Both the position numbers and the translations under genes were made by a program. The notes under the pieces are model-generated. The model ran no database searches. It was given only the letters and a program-made list of their open reading frames with translations, and was not told where the DNA came from. A DNA stretch of 64,000 nt from contig OY755042.1 in NCBI GenBank assembly GCA_963576565.1, positions 8,828,372 through 8,892,371 of the forward strand, written 5' to 3'. This DNA comes from Aspidapion aeneum. Taxonomy: Eukaryota; Arthropoda; Insecta; Coleoptera; Brentidae. Below, piece after piece: positions 11,271 to 25,309 of the stretch; within the stretch, counting starts at the first letter, position 1, and each line of letters begins with the position of its first letter.

Positions 11271-12740
11271 CCTGACCCCTTTCCCGAGGTCTAGAGAGTG
11301 TAAAACCTAACGTATCCTAAATCTTTAAAAAAATTACATAAAATTTTAAATTTTAATTAAAAATAAAGCGTGAAATAATAAATATTTTGGTGGCATAATT
11401 TTTTACTTTAATATACATGTTCCAGCATTAGAGCTCACCTTTAATTTTAATTTTTGCCTATTTAAAATTTTTCCAACATGTCCACTTTCAAACAAAGACA
11501 TATTTTTCCGTTGTTCCTCACTTTTAATAGAACTGACAATATTGTCGGTGTTTTTGACTTAGGCCAGTGCTAGAAAAGCAAAATAGACAACCAATTTTGT
11601 AATAATAATATTGTAAGAGGGGCCTTGAAAGCAGATACGCAAACAAATTGGCTTGTAAGTGCCCTAGAAATAAACAGTAGCATATTTTCTAAAACGAACT
11701 TATAATTTTATCCCTCCTTTTTGAGCTATGTTGCGTAGTTAATTTCTTCCATACAGTCCCCACTGTGAAATAAATAAATAAATTGAAGATTTAATAAAAC
11801 ATTATAAAAGGGTGCAAAATAATAGATCAAAATCCCTCAAATCTTCCAAAACTCTGTATGAGATTTAAGTACATATGCTATAAAATTTAAGGATACCTTC
11901 TTAGCAGGACTAGGGTACCAAAAGAGAAACGGGAATAAAGTTTCACATAAGTAAAAAACTCAAATACGAACAAAGTGTTCCACAAATAATGTTACTTCCA
12001 CTTTTCTTTGTTATTGCGTAAGTTACAAAAAAGTTTTATATGGAAAAGTTGTATAACTTTTAACAATGTTTATTTTTTATGATAAATTATTTTTTAAATA
12101 TTATGCTTTGTCAGCTGAGGATTCATACGCGTCTTTCTATAGTTTCATTTATTTTAAGGGTACATTTTCCAAGCCGGCATTGGCCCAAACACGACCATAG
12201 ACTAGACGAACAAATTTCACTTAGGCCAAGGCAGATACCTTTAAAAAGGCAAACAAGGAAAAAAATACTAGCAGCATCAAAACTATTGGAAATTGAATTA
12301 AACTTTTAGGAGTTATGACCGTTTTCGAGAAAATTTATATGACCGTTTTCGAGAAAATTTAAACACAATAGGTAAAAAGTCTAAACTTTTGTAAAAATTA
12401 TTTTTTATATAACCTTTTTCTTTTGTTTTTTTTACAAGATATGGTGAAAACTTACCTTTTTATTTCCATAACACTCTTTTAATTGAATTTTAAACTTGAA
12501 AGTAGGCCTCATTTCCACCCGAAAATCCTCAAGTTCTACAAGCAGCATTTTTGTAAAAAAAGTGGGTCTTCTTTCTTTTTAAGATGTTTTTTTGAGATGC
12601 TTAAAAATTAACATCATCATGGAAAAATTTGGCAGGGAATAGGAGAAGGTGACACCATGAAAATTCAAATTATTTAAAAAACTATTTAAATTCTGTTTCC
12701 TAGCAAATTTTTCTATAATTGTGTATATTTTTTTTAAAAA
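11271..12740. other. Anonymous AT-rich stretch
   Basis: No recognised gene. A 23-bp unit containing GACCGTTTTCGAGAAAATTT is tandemly duplicated at about 12315-12361. A 76-codon ORF at 12079-12309 has no domain. Confidence 0.45.
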
Positions 12741-12744
12741 CTCC

Positions 12745-13450
12745 AAGATTTCCAGAAACGCTAGAGAGCTAAACTTTTTAAGGCCAATAGGAACTATGAT
12801 AAAACTATAGAAAAAAATTAAAAATTGCCTAAAATTTTAATTACCTTCCCTTCCCTATAAATGTATAGTTATGTAAAAGTCACATTGCCCACTTCCAGAA
12901 ACGCTAGAGAGCTGAGCTTTGTAAGACTGATAGGAACTATGATAAAACCATAGGAAAAAATATAAAAACACCAAAACTTTAATTTAACAAAAAGTTTCAC
13001 GGGCAAGACCTCAGAGGTAAAGGTAGCTACGGGGACGCGTTTCTGCCTCATGAGGCAGAAACGCGTCCCCGTAGCTACATACCTCGTGAACTTCCTTCAA
13101 ATTTTAATTTACTATTCTCCCCTATAAATATAAAGTTATGTAGAAAAGTAACATTGCCCATTTCCAGGAACGCTTGAGAGCTGAGCTTTAGAAAACTGTT
13201 AGTAACTATAATAAAACCATGGGAAAAAATTAACAAACATCAAAATTTTTAATACGGCCTTGCAAAAGTTTTAAACAATATTCCGCATATTTTACTAGTT
13301 TAAAATTTAAATATTATTCAAATCCTTTAAAAAAGGAGTGAAATCATAACAAAAACATTTTATGTAAAAAAATACAAGTACGCGAAAATGGTCTTCTGTA
13401 AAAAGAATTGAGATACCAGTAAAGCCAATTTTTTTTACATGAAATGGTTT
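12745..13450 (+). repeat. Dispersed repeat X, copy 1 (three tandem ~140-200-bp units)
   Basis: The motif TTCCAGAAACGCTAGAGAGC...AGGAACTATGATAAAACCAT recurs at ~12749, 12893 and 13169. It is followed by a unique tail (TTCCGCATATTTTACTA, AAGTACGCGAAAATGGT). The tail and two units recur at 18215-18650. Confidence 0.75.
13023..13078. repeat. Perfect 56-bp palindrome
   Basis: Arms of 28 bp from GTAGCTACGGGGACGCG to the central CTCA/TGAG match without a mismatch or spacer, then diverge within 1 bp. GC-rich in an AT-rich repeat unit. Confidence 0.98.
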
Positions 13451-14080
13451 TGTTATGACGTTTTATTATTGTACTATATTATTATTTAAATAATAATGAA
13501 ATAGTGAGAAACTCCTGCTTTGTTAATAATACTTTATTATATTTTCACTCTGTTATTTCGCACATAGTGAAGTAGAACCAGAACAAACTGCATTTTCGCA
13601 TTCTTCACGCTCCGTCTTGTAAATGCTAACAAGTTCGGATATATAGTACGTATCTCGACAAAAATAACAACCAACGAGCTGAACATCATCATCAGTATGC
13701 ACTTGACGAGTATTGTAACACGACATACTTTTATAGTTTAATAGTAAAAGTACTTTTTGCGGTGTCAAATACTAAGGACTTATAACGCAAATATGATGGA
13801 AATTCTAGAAAATAAAGATGATATACAAACTAAAAAGGAAAAATAAAATGTAGAAAACCTACTGCTAATTTTCAGTATTAGTTGTGCCGTACTAATAAAG
13901 CCTAATAGTAGAACAAATTTGTAAACAAAAAAACCTGCAGAAAGGGTATTTTTTTTATATTTGGCATAGTGTTACCTATGCTAAATTTTCATTCAAGAAT
14001 CCCCGATTTTCCAGCTTCAGAATTCAAGATAGCGGCTGTAAAACTTAAGAAAACAAATCAATTCCCTGTTTTGGGGACGA
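13451..14080. other. No supported feature
   Basis: AT-rich. A 71-aa minus ORF (13553-13768) has six cysteines but no recognised family and is not called. Confidence 0.4.
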
Positions 14081-14084
14081 AGAA

Positions 14085-14840
14085 GCGGGACGTATATTTG
14101 TATCGAGCACCTGTTATACCGCGTTCGGGAGTCCTCCTGCACAACGTATATTCTCGCGATTGCCGAGTTAACTGGAGCATCTGTGGACAGGGTCGACTCT
14201 TCACAAATGGCAACAATGCCAGCACGGGTTGCAAGGATTTCCAAAAGATGGCGCCAGTTGCCAAGGTATTTAAACATTTCTCCTTTACTTTTCGGTACAA
14301 AATAACTTCGTATACCTGTTGTAAGTTATTAAAATTTGTAACCGTATCTCCAGTGAATACCAGTCTAACGTAACTTGACCGATACTTATATACTCAGTTA
14401 AGGTTTTGGAAAGAATTTTTTTGATTAATTATTTTTTGGAAATACTTTTAATAATTTTCGATTTTTTTGTTAAAAATTCAAGCTCCTCTTTCCTCTTTTT
14501 GGTAGGTCGAAATCGGTGTTAGCCTAACCGTCAAATGATCGCAAACGGATCCCATCCTGTCCAGGCACACCCCGGTTAGAATACGTTTGCGATCCATTGA
14601 CCAGGGTTCGGTTCGGTTCAAACCGATTTCGACCTGCCAAAAGAAGGTCAAGTCAAAAATTGTCTACAAGTTTCAAACAAAGACCTAACTAGATCGTTGG
14701 GTTAAGATAGGTTAGATTAGTTTATTTCATATTAAGACTAAAATAAATATGTCCACTCGGCAATTGCGAAAGTGTATACTTTGTGGACGAGTAGGCTCGA
14801 ACGCGGTATAACAGGCGCTCGATACAAATATGCAAGCGGA
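14085..14840. mobile_element. TIR element with ~90-bp ends and palindromic core
   Basis: GTATTTGTATCGAGC-type sequence with CCTGTTATACCGCGTTCG (14085-14170) is inverted at 14745-14838. The middle (14500-14650) is itself inverted: GGTAGGTCGAAATCGG against CCGATTTCGACCTGCC. Non-coding; the plus and minus ORFs across the left end are not supported. Confidence 0.65.
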
Positions 14841-15004
14841 ACATACTCAAATTAAAAAATTTTAAAAATATCACCTGTCACTTCAAAAAATTTGTTTTTT
14901 TTTTCGATATTTCCTTTAATTTTTGTGCTTTATTTATTTTTAAAAACTATTTTAAACCCAATGTCTATTTTTTTAAACTAACTTTTAAAAAAATTGTTTT
15001 CCAG

Positions 15005-15915
15005 CTGATGGCGCTTAATATGTCCAAAATAAAAGAGACTTTCATAATATATAGACGAAATTTGTTCTTTATTTGATATGATTTTTTTAAGAGTAAGCCA
15101 ATTTTTATAAGTAGTACAAAAAACACACATTTTCTAAAGGTGGGCGTTTGTCAAGATTTTACTGTTTGTTAATATTGATTTGACAGTAACGTTTAAATTA
15201 GCAAAGTTGCTAAATTATCTGAATCTAATGTCAAAAATTACATATGTCAACATAAGTTTTTGACATACATGGTTTATTTTTTAAATTAATACACCCTGTA
15301 TTAAAATTTTTTTATCGATAAGGCTCCTGTTGTCATTTTTGACTCAGTCAGCTTCTGATGATTTTGGAAAAATCGTTTAACTTGTTTAGCGATTAAGTAG
15401 AGGCTTTTCTCATTAGCCTCCTGAAAAAAGAACAAAAATGCTTCTTCTTTGCTTTTTCCGCCGCCATCTTTAAAAAATAAATTAATTGTCTTTTTTTTGT
15501 GTATTATAAATTAAAACTAGCGTAGGTAGAGTAATATAAAATAAAATTTTTTGTAAAAAAAAATTACCAGACCAAAAAATTCCGTTTGTTTAATGTTTCG
15601 AACGATTCTTGGATTATATAAGACATATGTCATTTGTTATGGAATTTTTAAAATCAAAAACTCCTATTTAGTATATATAAATTGATATACTACACGACAA
15701 CACTAGTTCTGTTAAACAAGAATGAAAAAATAATTTTTTTAGCTAAACTTCGACCGCCATCTTGAAGCCTAACTGTTAAGTTGTAACTTTTTATAGTACA
15801 TACAAATGTTTGGTTACACTTAATAAAATCCAGAATTTTTTTTGTAAAAATTAAATTTAGTCCATAAGCCCTGCAGGTCTCTTTGATTTTTGAGATATTA
15901 AGGGCCATCTTTATG
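15005..15915. repeat. Inverted repeat pair, 0.9 kb apart
   Basis: GATGGCGCTTAATATG with AAAATAAAAGAGAC at 15005-15040 is inverted at 15880-15915. The interior is AT-rich. The 103-aa minus ORF at 15690-16001 reads through one arm and has no domain. Confidence 0.4.
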
Positions 15916-16107
15916 TCGGATAAAAAACCAATTTTTTTTTTCATTAAGTTTAATGAGCTGGTCAATAGCTTTAATAGATGCATTAAGAGTAAATATTGCA
16001 ATAAAATTAAAGGAAATATAAAAAAAATGAATTATAGCTGCCACTTTAATTGAACAGACAGTTGTCAAATTTTTAAATAAAAGTAATAAAGCCGAAAAAT
16101 TTGATTC

Positions 16108-16437
16108 CTTTCTAGCTAGCCTATTAGCACACTTTAAGTGACGCCATGATATATCAGCCTTGAAAAGAGTTTTTTGTAAATATCTCTGAACCTAAAGCTC
16201 CTACAAAAATGTTGGTTATAACACAAATTATTGAGCAAAATATAGGCTACTATATTCCGGTAACCGCATATGGACGCGATGTTCAATTAAAAAGTTAACA
16301 TTTTAAAAAAAATTTATTTGTCAAAAAATTGTCGAACACTATATTACCTAAAAATGTTATGAAAATCGGTTTAGCGGTTTAGGAGCTTTCGGGTTATGGA
16401 CACACATACACACACACACAGACACAGACAGGGCGCA
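16108..16437 (+). mobile_element. Helitron-like family 1, 3'-truncated copy
   Basis: Shares CTTTCTAGCTAGCCTATTAG, ATCGGTTTAGCGGTTTAGG and (CA)n-GACAG with the copy at 2119; cut where the non-LTR fragment begins. Confidence 0.75.
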
Positions 16438-16439
16438 GA

Positions 16440-16880
16440 TGAAGTCGGTCCTAACAGAGTGGGCCCCGAAAGTGATACAAAAGGAATGGATTAACACTGG
16501 AAACGCCAGGCAGGCGAAGGAGTGTGTGGGAGGACTAGCTGCTCAGTAGAATACGAAGAGATGTAGCAGCTATAGTGAAGATCCTCACCGGACACTGCGA
16601 CTTGGCGAAGATGAGTGTTGAGTGACGTTGAGCCGAGGACGAGACCTCGGCGCACTTCCTCTCATCATGTGAAGCATACGAGAAGTCAAGAAGGGAGGTA
16701 TTCGAATAGAAAGCATTTGAGACCGAGGACCTTCTGAATCTGAGGTGACCCGACATTCTGGCCTTTGTACAGAAGGCGGGCAGATTCCTTAGCGAAGGAA
16801 TGAGGCAGAAGGGGGATGCTCGGGAATTGGCGAAAAGGGCGTTTCATGTGCCTAGTTGCCAGACCTAGAGCCTATCGCAC
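16440..16880 (+). pseudogene. 3' end of an I-like non-LTR element
   Basis: GC-richer than its surroundings. With stops and shifts it reads RRDVAAIVKILTGHCDLAKM, a Cys-poor ETSAHFLSSCEAYE zinc-like motif, then ILAFVQKAGRF, matching the region after RNase H in I/Ingi-type ORF2 proteins. It begins abruptly at the ACAG microsatellite of a Helitron-like copy, so it was 5'-truncated into it. An ATT-poor (CTA)n tail is near 16892. Confidence 0.6.
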
Positions 16881-18214
16881 ACTACTACTACTTGCATAGT
16901 TTAGAATGCTCTCCGATACATATTAACCAGGCACACTTACATAATATGCGTTGCCTTTATCGTTTTAGTTTAAGTTTTTTAAAGTTACTTATTCGTTATT
17001 GTTGAATGACTTTCCTTTGTTTTAAATACACTGAGTTGGTTAAACGCCAACAAATTCTGCATTTTAATTAATTTCCACCTAAACCTGCACATTATTGTTT
17101 GTAGCACAAAATCGTTTTTAATTAACTTAATTTACCCCTGCAGTGTAGTTCTTCTTTATTTTCGTTGCAGAACAGTAGCGATGGAGAAAATGCTTGGGGA
17201 AATGAATATATTGCCCAGTAGTTTGTTGCCTGCACTGTTGCTCTTGCTTAGCTAAAGCCATATATTTATAGAAAAATAACAGCCTGACACATTATGTAGT
17301 AACTAAAAGACTTGACTCCTTTTGATGGGCCCTAACCTGACCTAGCCAAATCAGAATAAAATAATTTTTTTCCTTTTTGATAAATGTGACTTTTGGCTTC
17401 CCGTTATTCCGTTATTCCGGAAAGAATTTCGTAGGTAATATTGCCATCTTTGGAATCCCATCCCATACCGATTTTTTATGCTCCTTTTTTCTGTATATAG
17501 GTTTAACAAAATTATACAGGTAAATAACGCTACTTTAGCAAGGGAGACGAGATTCCTGTCTTGTATTAAGGCCCTTCGCACTGAGCCGCCGCGCCGGCTC
17601 CGATGCTATTATATTATTATAATTAAATAATTAAATCACAAAACTGACTTAATTTAACATTATCTGAGCCGGCTGGTTCTAAGGGGGGATCAACCTAACC
17701 TTACCAAACCTAAAAGTAAGGTATTTATCGATCACGCCCGACAAATAAACATTGAGTCGCGTAACAGCTGCGCTTATTAGACCAGTCACTATATACATCT
17801 GAGGTTGCAATAGGTTCGAAAATTTTGAATCTTGGTACAGTTATAGGGTTGATTCCTAATATTCCAGTAAGTTTGCGACCTCGAGAGAAAAAAAAGTTTT
17901 AAACAAAAATTATAGCCAATAAAACATATATATTAACCATTTTGCCGCCATTTGGGATTTAGTGCATTTTTTCTTTTAGAGCCTCATCTGGGGGCACGGC
18001 AGTGCCCCGCCAAGTTCGAGCAATTGCTGTACCATCTTTTCTTGAAACATTTCAGCTCATATTTGACTGATTTAAATCTCTACATCGGAATAAACTTAAC
18101 TTTGCACAGTCGTAGATCGTCATAGAGTTAACAAACCCTCCAAGTTTTATTGACTTCCAAAAAGTAGTAAAGTAGTTACGAAATTTCAAAAAGCGTCGAA
18201 ATTGCCACTCACTC
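16881..18214. other. Mostly anonymous; possible splice acceptor with small ORF
   Basis: No recognised gene. A pyrimidine-rich acceptor (TTTCGTTGCAG, 17160-17170) precedes ATG 17181 and a 24-codon ORF (MEKMLGEMNILPSSLLPALL..., stop 17255), Leu-rich. Too short to call. Confidence 0.3.
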
Positions 18215-18650
18215 AATTCTACTACACTTCCAGACATGCTACAAGGCTGAAATTTGGCAGACTGATAGAAATGACCAAACCCTTGAAAAAAATAAAAAAG
18301 CTTCAAAATTCTAATTTACTTCCCTCCTCTATACGTGTAAAGTTACGTAAAAGTGACACTGCCCACTTCTAGAAACACTAGGGAAAGCCTTAGAAGATTG
18401 ATAGGAACTATGAAAAAACCATGAAAGAAAATTAAAAAACTTCAAAATTTGAAATAAGGCATTGCAAACGTTTTGAACAATATTCCGCATATTTTACTAC
18501 TTCTAAACTTAAATATTATCAAAATCCTTGAATCAAAATTAGTGAAATCATAACAAAAACATTTCATGTAAAAAAAGACAAGTACGCGAAAATGGTAGTC
18601 CGTAAAAAGAATTGAGATAAAATTAAAGCCAAGTTCTCCAATACAAATTT
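18215..18650 (+). repeat. Dispersed repeat X, copy 2
   Basis: Two diverged tandem units plus the tail seen at 13260-13450 (CCGCATATTTTACTACTT, AAGTACGCGAAAATGG). Confidence 0.7.
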
Positions 18651-18954
18651 CAATATAAAAGGTTCTAACTAGTTTGGGAATGTTTTTCTAAACTTGGATA
18701 TTATGGCTGATTAGTCTTAGGCATACTGCTAAATTGAACATAAAGAAATTTGGGAAGGCGAAATGACGTTCACGATTAACACACGGCGAACAACCATTTA
18801 TCTACCTCGATTAGTTGGGTAAAATTTAACTTGTCGCGCATGTCAAAATTATTTTTTTTTAAATTCTACCAAAGTATTTGGGTACATAAATGACCACTGA
18901 TGACTGATTACAAATATCTTTTACCTTACTCTATGTGCTTTAATCCTTTGCGGA

Positions 18955-19460
18955 CGGCACTCCTTCCCAACTTTTTGGCACACGGACGGGAGTTTTTGCA
19001 GTGGCAGATAGGCGGCTGTCGTAAATAGACGACACTATAGAAAAAAATTACTATCTATTAGAAAGTAAATTTAAAATACAAAAACTGAAGAAATTTATTT
19101 AAATGAAGTGTTTATTGAGCTCGGAGATAAAGTAAACTCAAAAAATAATTGAAAAAAATAGGTACATATTCGTATTTTGGCTAGACGACGAATTAAATGA
19201 GTGTCTTTATTCGAGATAAAGTAAACATTGCCACGTTGCCGATTATCGCTTATAGGCGACGGTATCGTGAATAGACGACGCTCATCCGTCTGACAAGCAA
19301 ACACTATCGTAAACGTTCCGACAGCCCGCCGGTGTGCCAATGCAAAAAAAAATATCTCTCCAAGGCAACAGCAGCCGCCCAGAAATAAAATGAACGGGTG
19401 TCGTCAATAGGCGACAGCCGTCCGTCTGTCAAAAAAGTCACTGTCGTTATAAGGGTACGG
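18955..19460. repeat. Element with TTGGCACACGGACGGG ends and CGTCGTAAATAGACGAC words
   Basis: TTTTTGGCACACGG near 18975 is inverted near 19325 (CCGGTGTGCCAATG). GTCGTNAATAGACGAC-like words occur four times (19015, 19250, 19270, 19395), in a GC-rich context. Non-coding. Confidence 0.5.
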
Positions 19461-20454
19461 CAGCAGTCCAGAAAAGGTTAAACCGTAGTATGTAGCAGGT
19501 ACTAGTAGGTATGTGCTGTTTGAGGAATGATGGGACATTACTCTATTAATATACAGAAGTCCTGGTTCCTTTTTTTGGTAGTTCCATCTCTTGATTGAAC
19601 ACAATCATAAAAATGCGAATCATATTTTCTGATTACATTACCAAAGTTTATCCAAAAATACTTAATTGGTAAATATGTGACTCCATGAAATTCTTACCTT
19701 TTAATGATCTTTCCAAAGCTTTAAGTCCTGGTTACAGGATTGACTACGTAAAATATGTCTTGCTGGAGGTTAAGTAAAGAAAGATAAATGTAAATGTTAG
19801 TGGCACATAATAAGATTAGAACATATAAGATATTTTGGGTGTTTTTATAAAAGCAAATGTTAATTCTTATAGCACTTGCTAGAGATGCTGTTTGTATGAC
19901 ACATTTTAGACGCGAAAAATCCATTAAAGTCACTGAAACTCAAATTTTTTGGTTGTGTTTTTTTCTTGTCAAGTTTATTGGCTTTTCATTAAAATAGTTT
20001 ATGATATAGATATGTTATACGTATAGATTCTCTAGCACTTACTAGAGACTCTGTATATGTGCAATATTTGGAAGTTTGCAAATTGTTATAAGATCATCAA
20101 CCAAACCTTCGACATGGTGGGGATTTTGTAATATTTAAATTGTCGCATAAACTTTTAAATTGTAGAAAGAGAGAATAAGTATCGCATTATAGTTTAACAA
20201 TATTTTTAAACAGACTATAAAATATTGGAGACCCACAGAAAAGAAGCATTATCATAATTTTGTATTTACATGGGTAAAACAAAAACACTCTAGTTTATAT
20301 TACGTTATTTTCCTTGAAAATAAAATCTTTTACGTAATATCAAACTTCCACAAATATAAATTTCATCTCCTCGAGCGTTTTTACCTACAACAAAGACACT
20401 GTCAAGAAAATATACAAAGTGTAACATGACTTATAAACGTATGTGTTAAGATAC
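19461..20454. other. No feature recognised
   Basis: AT-rich; only weak short hairpins containing TCTCTAG. Confidence 0.45.
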
Positions 20455-20605
20455 TCACTTACTCAAAAAGTCAAACGAACTGAGATCGGGTGAGCTTAGG
20501 GCGATAAGATATCGCCAAACTGGGAAATAACCTCGGAATAAATTATGGTCGAACGGTTTGGATAAGAAACACGTGTGTGAATTCACATAGTCCTGGAACC
20601 ATAAA
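20455..20605 (-). pseudogene. Short transposase fragment (SPDL motif)
   Basis: The minus strand reads VNSHTCF, NLFRGYF, WRYLIALSSPDLSSFDFLS, resembling the last catalytic block of the same DDE family as the 54.2-kb relic. It is only ~45 codons, directly abutting a Helitron-like copy. Confidence 0.45.
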
Positions 20606-22005
20606 AATAAATGGATCCATGACGGATCTGATACCTTCCTAGCTAGCCTATTGGCATACTTCAAGTGAAGCCATGATATATTAGCCTTGAAAACAGTTTT
20701 TTTGTAAATATCTCAGAAACAAAGTTTTTGGTTATAACACAAATTATTGAGCAAAATGTAATCTAAAAACATATTGATGCGATGCTCCTTTAAAAAATTA
20801 ACATTTAAAAAGAATAATTCCATCCATTGATTTTAACAGAAATCTAAGCAGCTCGATAGAATGTCGAACACTATTTTACCTGAAAATTTGATGAAAATCG
20901 GTTTAGCGGTTTAGGAGATATAGTGTTACGGACAGAAATACACACACACACAGACAGTCATCATGACGATATTCAGAGCATATTATTTTAAAAGGCTTTC
21001 CGTTTTCGGTCTAGAAGCAAATCATATTAATTTTTGGCAACAGACCATTTCCCCCTAATTTGACCCCGCTGAATCCGAATATCTCTGTTGCCAACTCGAA
21101 AAATCGCCAGGGACGGAGAAAATCCCCCCCAATCCCCCAAAAACCAAATTTTTTTAGTTTTATGCAATTTTCTCGAAAACTATCCTTTTTATCAAAAATT
21201 GTAAAAAACAGTTTTTTACGGAGAATAAAATTTCCTTTCCAACGATGTATTGGTCAATAAGGTTAGGAAAAGAAAGTAGCTCTACAGTGGCGTACGTAAA
21301 TTGGGATTATTTAGAAAAAACATGTTTATTATAGGTTTTTCAAAATTTTCTCAAAAACTACACTTTGTAGGAAAAAATATGTAGTATACTTTATTGTAGA
21401 ACATAACATTTTCTTTTAAAAACTTTATTAAAATGTTGGGTTGTTGCCATATTTAAGGCTTCAGGGGCGTACTAATATAAACTTATTTTCAAAAATAACT
21501 GAAATAATCAGTTTCTCTTGCATATTTAAATATCTTTTCTAACTAAGATTTTCAGAACAAAATGTGCCTTTATTCTTTATTGAGGATAAGACAATTTCTT
21601 TTTAAATGATATATTACAAAGTGTTAATGTTAGAATAAATACTTCAAGAAGGTTCGTAATTTATACCTACTAAAATAAAATGTTTCCAAATTAAAAGAAA
21701 CTGTTTTTTGATTAGATATTTTGATTAATCTAAATAAGTTCTTTAAACCAAAAAAACACCGGTGGTTATAAGGGGAGGGGGCATAGGGGCCATGGCCTCC
21801 CCTAAGCAATATTTTTGTGTAGAAAGTAACAGTAGTAACTTTGACACAGGTATTTTTGGTTATTAGCTCACACATATACTATACTATAGTAGTGTGAGCT
21901 ATGGTGATCCTAATTTTTTCGAGAAAAAAAAAAGTTGCTCCGATTTCAAAAATTTTTATATATCTTTGCGCTTCAGATGATTTTGAAACTTTTTTGTTGC
22001 GCCGC

Positions 22006-22981
<976 letters not shown>

Positions 22982-23111
22982 AACGACCAACGCGCATAAC
23001 TCAAAAACCGCTTGGCCGATTTCAATGAAATTTGGTACCTAGGCTGGATTTTGGGTCGAGATGGTCTCATTTAAAAATGAACAAAATCCACCGAACACAA
23101 ACCAAATAAAA

Positions 23112-23455
23112 GGGTGGGGATAGATTTCAAAAATAAGAGTTTATGTGATAATATGGCGTGTGTAATATCAAATGAAAGGTAATTGAGTCTGGAGTTAAAC
23201 AAAATACATTTTAATTTATTTTAGAAAAAGGGTGGGGGTATATTTCAAAAATTAGAGTTTAAGAAAAATATGGCGTGTGTGATATCAAACGAAAGGTAAT
23301 TGAGTCCGGAGTTTAACAAAATACATTTTAGTTTTTGTTTTTTTTAAGGGTGGGGGTGGATTTCAAAAATTTGAGTTTAAGTCAAAACATGGCTTGTGTG
23401 GTATCAAACAAAAGGTAATTTAGTGTGGAGTTGAATAAAATATATTTCAGTTTTT
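23112..23455 (+). repeat. Three tandem ~117-bp units
   Basis: Each starts AGGGTGGGG, continues ATTTCAAAAAT, GGCGTGTG and ATCAAA..GAAAGGTAATT. Identity between units is ~80%. Confidence 0.85.
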
Positions 23456-23613
23456 AGTTATATTAGCTCACACGTACACTATAACTATAGTACCTAGTGT
23501 GAGCTTAGGGGCCCATATATTGGCAGAGTATTTTTTTAAGCATATGGAACTAAAAATAAAGTGGTGAATCTTATGTAACGGTTTGGGGGGGGGGGGCATA
23601 ATCATAATTAGTA

Positions 23614-23770
23614 CTCTTACTTTCGACCTTTTGAACTTTCGACCATTTGTTTTTTGATCTTTTGTACTTTCGACCTTTTGTATTTTCGACCTTTTGTACT
23701 TACGACCTTCTTTTTTCGACCTTTTGTACTTTCGACCTTTTGTACTTTCGTACCTTTTATCCGCCGCTCT
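23614..23770 (-). repeat. Third copy of the word minisatellite (TTCGACCTTTTGTACT)
   Basis: About ten 15-16-bp units, ending TTTTATCCGCCGC, comparable with the TTTGTTCCGCC boundary of the 7.2-kb array. The 61-aa minus ORF is its translation. Confidence 0.85.
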
Positions 23771-23865
23771 TTATTATCCACCGAAAAGCTAATAAGACAC
23801 AAAATTGATTAGTTTGAAATGATCTTAAATAATTTCTTTCAATTAAGAACACCTCTGGAGCGGTA

Positions 23866-24600
23866 AATATAAAATAACTTCTTCTTTGTTATACATTATT
23901 TGAAAGAAAATTTTATTGGCTATGACGAAGTACAGAACACATTTTTTGATAAAGAGCTTGGTTTTTAAAAAATTGAATAAAACGTATGAAAAACATGTTT
24001 TTTTTAATGATTTGTTGAAATCGCCCCCATTGACGGACGTCGCTGGAGAGTTTGCTATAAGTCAAACCCCACCGAGTTTCACATTTTTAAAAACGGAATT
24101 TCCCTGTCTACAGAAAAGTGTAGACCAAGTTTTTTTATGTTAAGCTTAGTTTTTGAGAAAACTGGATAGAACGTGTAACAAAAATGGTTTATTTTCTGTT
24201 TTTTCAAAATTAATTTAATTTACGGATGCCCCTGAAGTTTTATTTATAAAACCGATTTAATCATGTTATACGTCATTTTAAAGGAAATTTTATTGAGTAT
24301 ACCAAAATGTAATACATGGTTTTCTGTAGCTATTAGTTTTTAAAAAAATTAAATAAATCTTGGAAAAAACATAGGTATTTTTTCAACTTTTTTTAATTAC
24401 TTCAATTAACGGACGCCGCTGGAGAGCTTGTTATTAATCTAACTTTATTAGCTTACACCATGTTGAAAAGGGAATTTTATTGTCTACAATAAAGTGTATT
24501 ATACATTTTTCTCTTAGAAGCTTAGTTTTTAAGAAGATTTGAAAAAACCCCAAACTTTCAGATTTTGGGGGGTCTGGGGGGGTTTTTGGAGGTTTTTGCA
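23866..24600 (+). repeat. ~190-bp modular tandem repeat
   Basis: Phrases GACGYCGCTGGAGAG and CGGATGCCCCTGAAG alternate at 24036, 24225 and 24413; each module then has TTTTATT, an AAAGTGTA and a TTTTTGAGAAAA phrase. The same modules recur at 28258-28860. Confidence 0.7.
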
Positions 24601-25100
24601 GTCATTAAAAAAAATATATATAATGTTATTATTTTTTAATTATACAAATATATATTTTGAATCTACACCTGTGACAATTTGGACTTTCCAGCGGCAATTT
24701 AAAATTCCGCCGCCATTTTGGCCGCCATCTTGAATATCTTAGCCCCTGTCAATATTTCGAGTTGGCAACAGGGATATTCGGATTCAGCGGGGTCAATATA
24801 GGGGGAATTGCCCATTTGCCAAAAAGTAATATAAAATGCTTCTAGAAAGTGGATTTTCCCGAATCTTGCCTGAACTATATTGCAAAATCGATCAAAATAC
24901 ATCTAAATAGCACATTTTCGGCGTTATCTCAAAAAACATTTTTTTGTCGAAAATAATACCTTCTCTAGCCATTGTTGCACAGGCTAGGAAGGTAAAAATG
25001 GCAAGACCAGAGTTTACCAATAACTCTTCTCGTTCACCTGTTAAGAAGAAGCACAGGCTCGAGCGGTTGATTTGACACCCCGAAGCGCTCGGCAGCTGTT

Positions 25101-25103
<3 letters not shown>

Positions 25104-25138
<35 letters not shown>
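25104..25138. repeat. (TA)n microsatellite
   Basis: About 17 perfect TA units at the junction with the non-LTR C-terminus. Confidence 0.95.
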
Positions 25139-25141
<3 letters not shown>

Positions 25142-25309
25142 CGGGTTGGAAGAAGAAGATTTAGACCACATCTTCCTTAGTTGCCCTATTAATGAGATAA
25201 CTGGATGTGATCTGTATCGCGCCCTGAGAGACACAGGCCTGACACAACCATATTCAATAAAAAATGTCGGGCTCTCTTACCGCCGGGAGAGTAAATATTC
25301 TTTTTAAAT
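25142..25309 (+). pseudogene. C-terminal end of a Jockey/I-type non-LTR polyprotein
   Basis: An open 55-codon stretch starts CGLEEEDLDHIFLSCP, the Cys/His motif that ends many Jockey, R1 and I-clade ORF2 proteins, and terminates at TAA. The upstream side is cut at a (TA)n repeat. The following ~550 bp look like its 3' UTR. Confidence 0.6.

Noticed and set aside
13553..13768. 71-aa Cys-containing minus ORF as a secreted peptide
   Set aside because: No convincing signal peptide cleavage or family match, and no splice context; too short to separate from chance.
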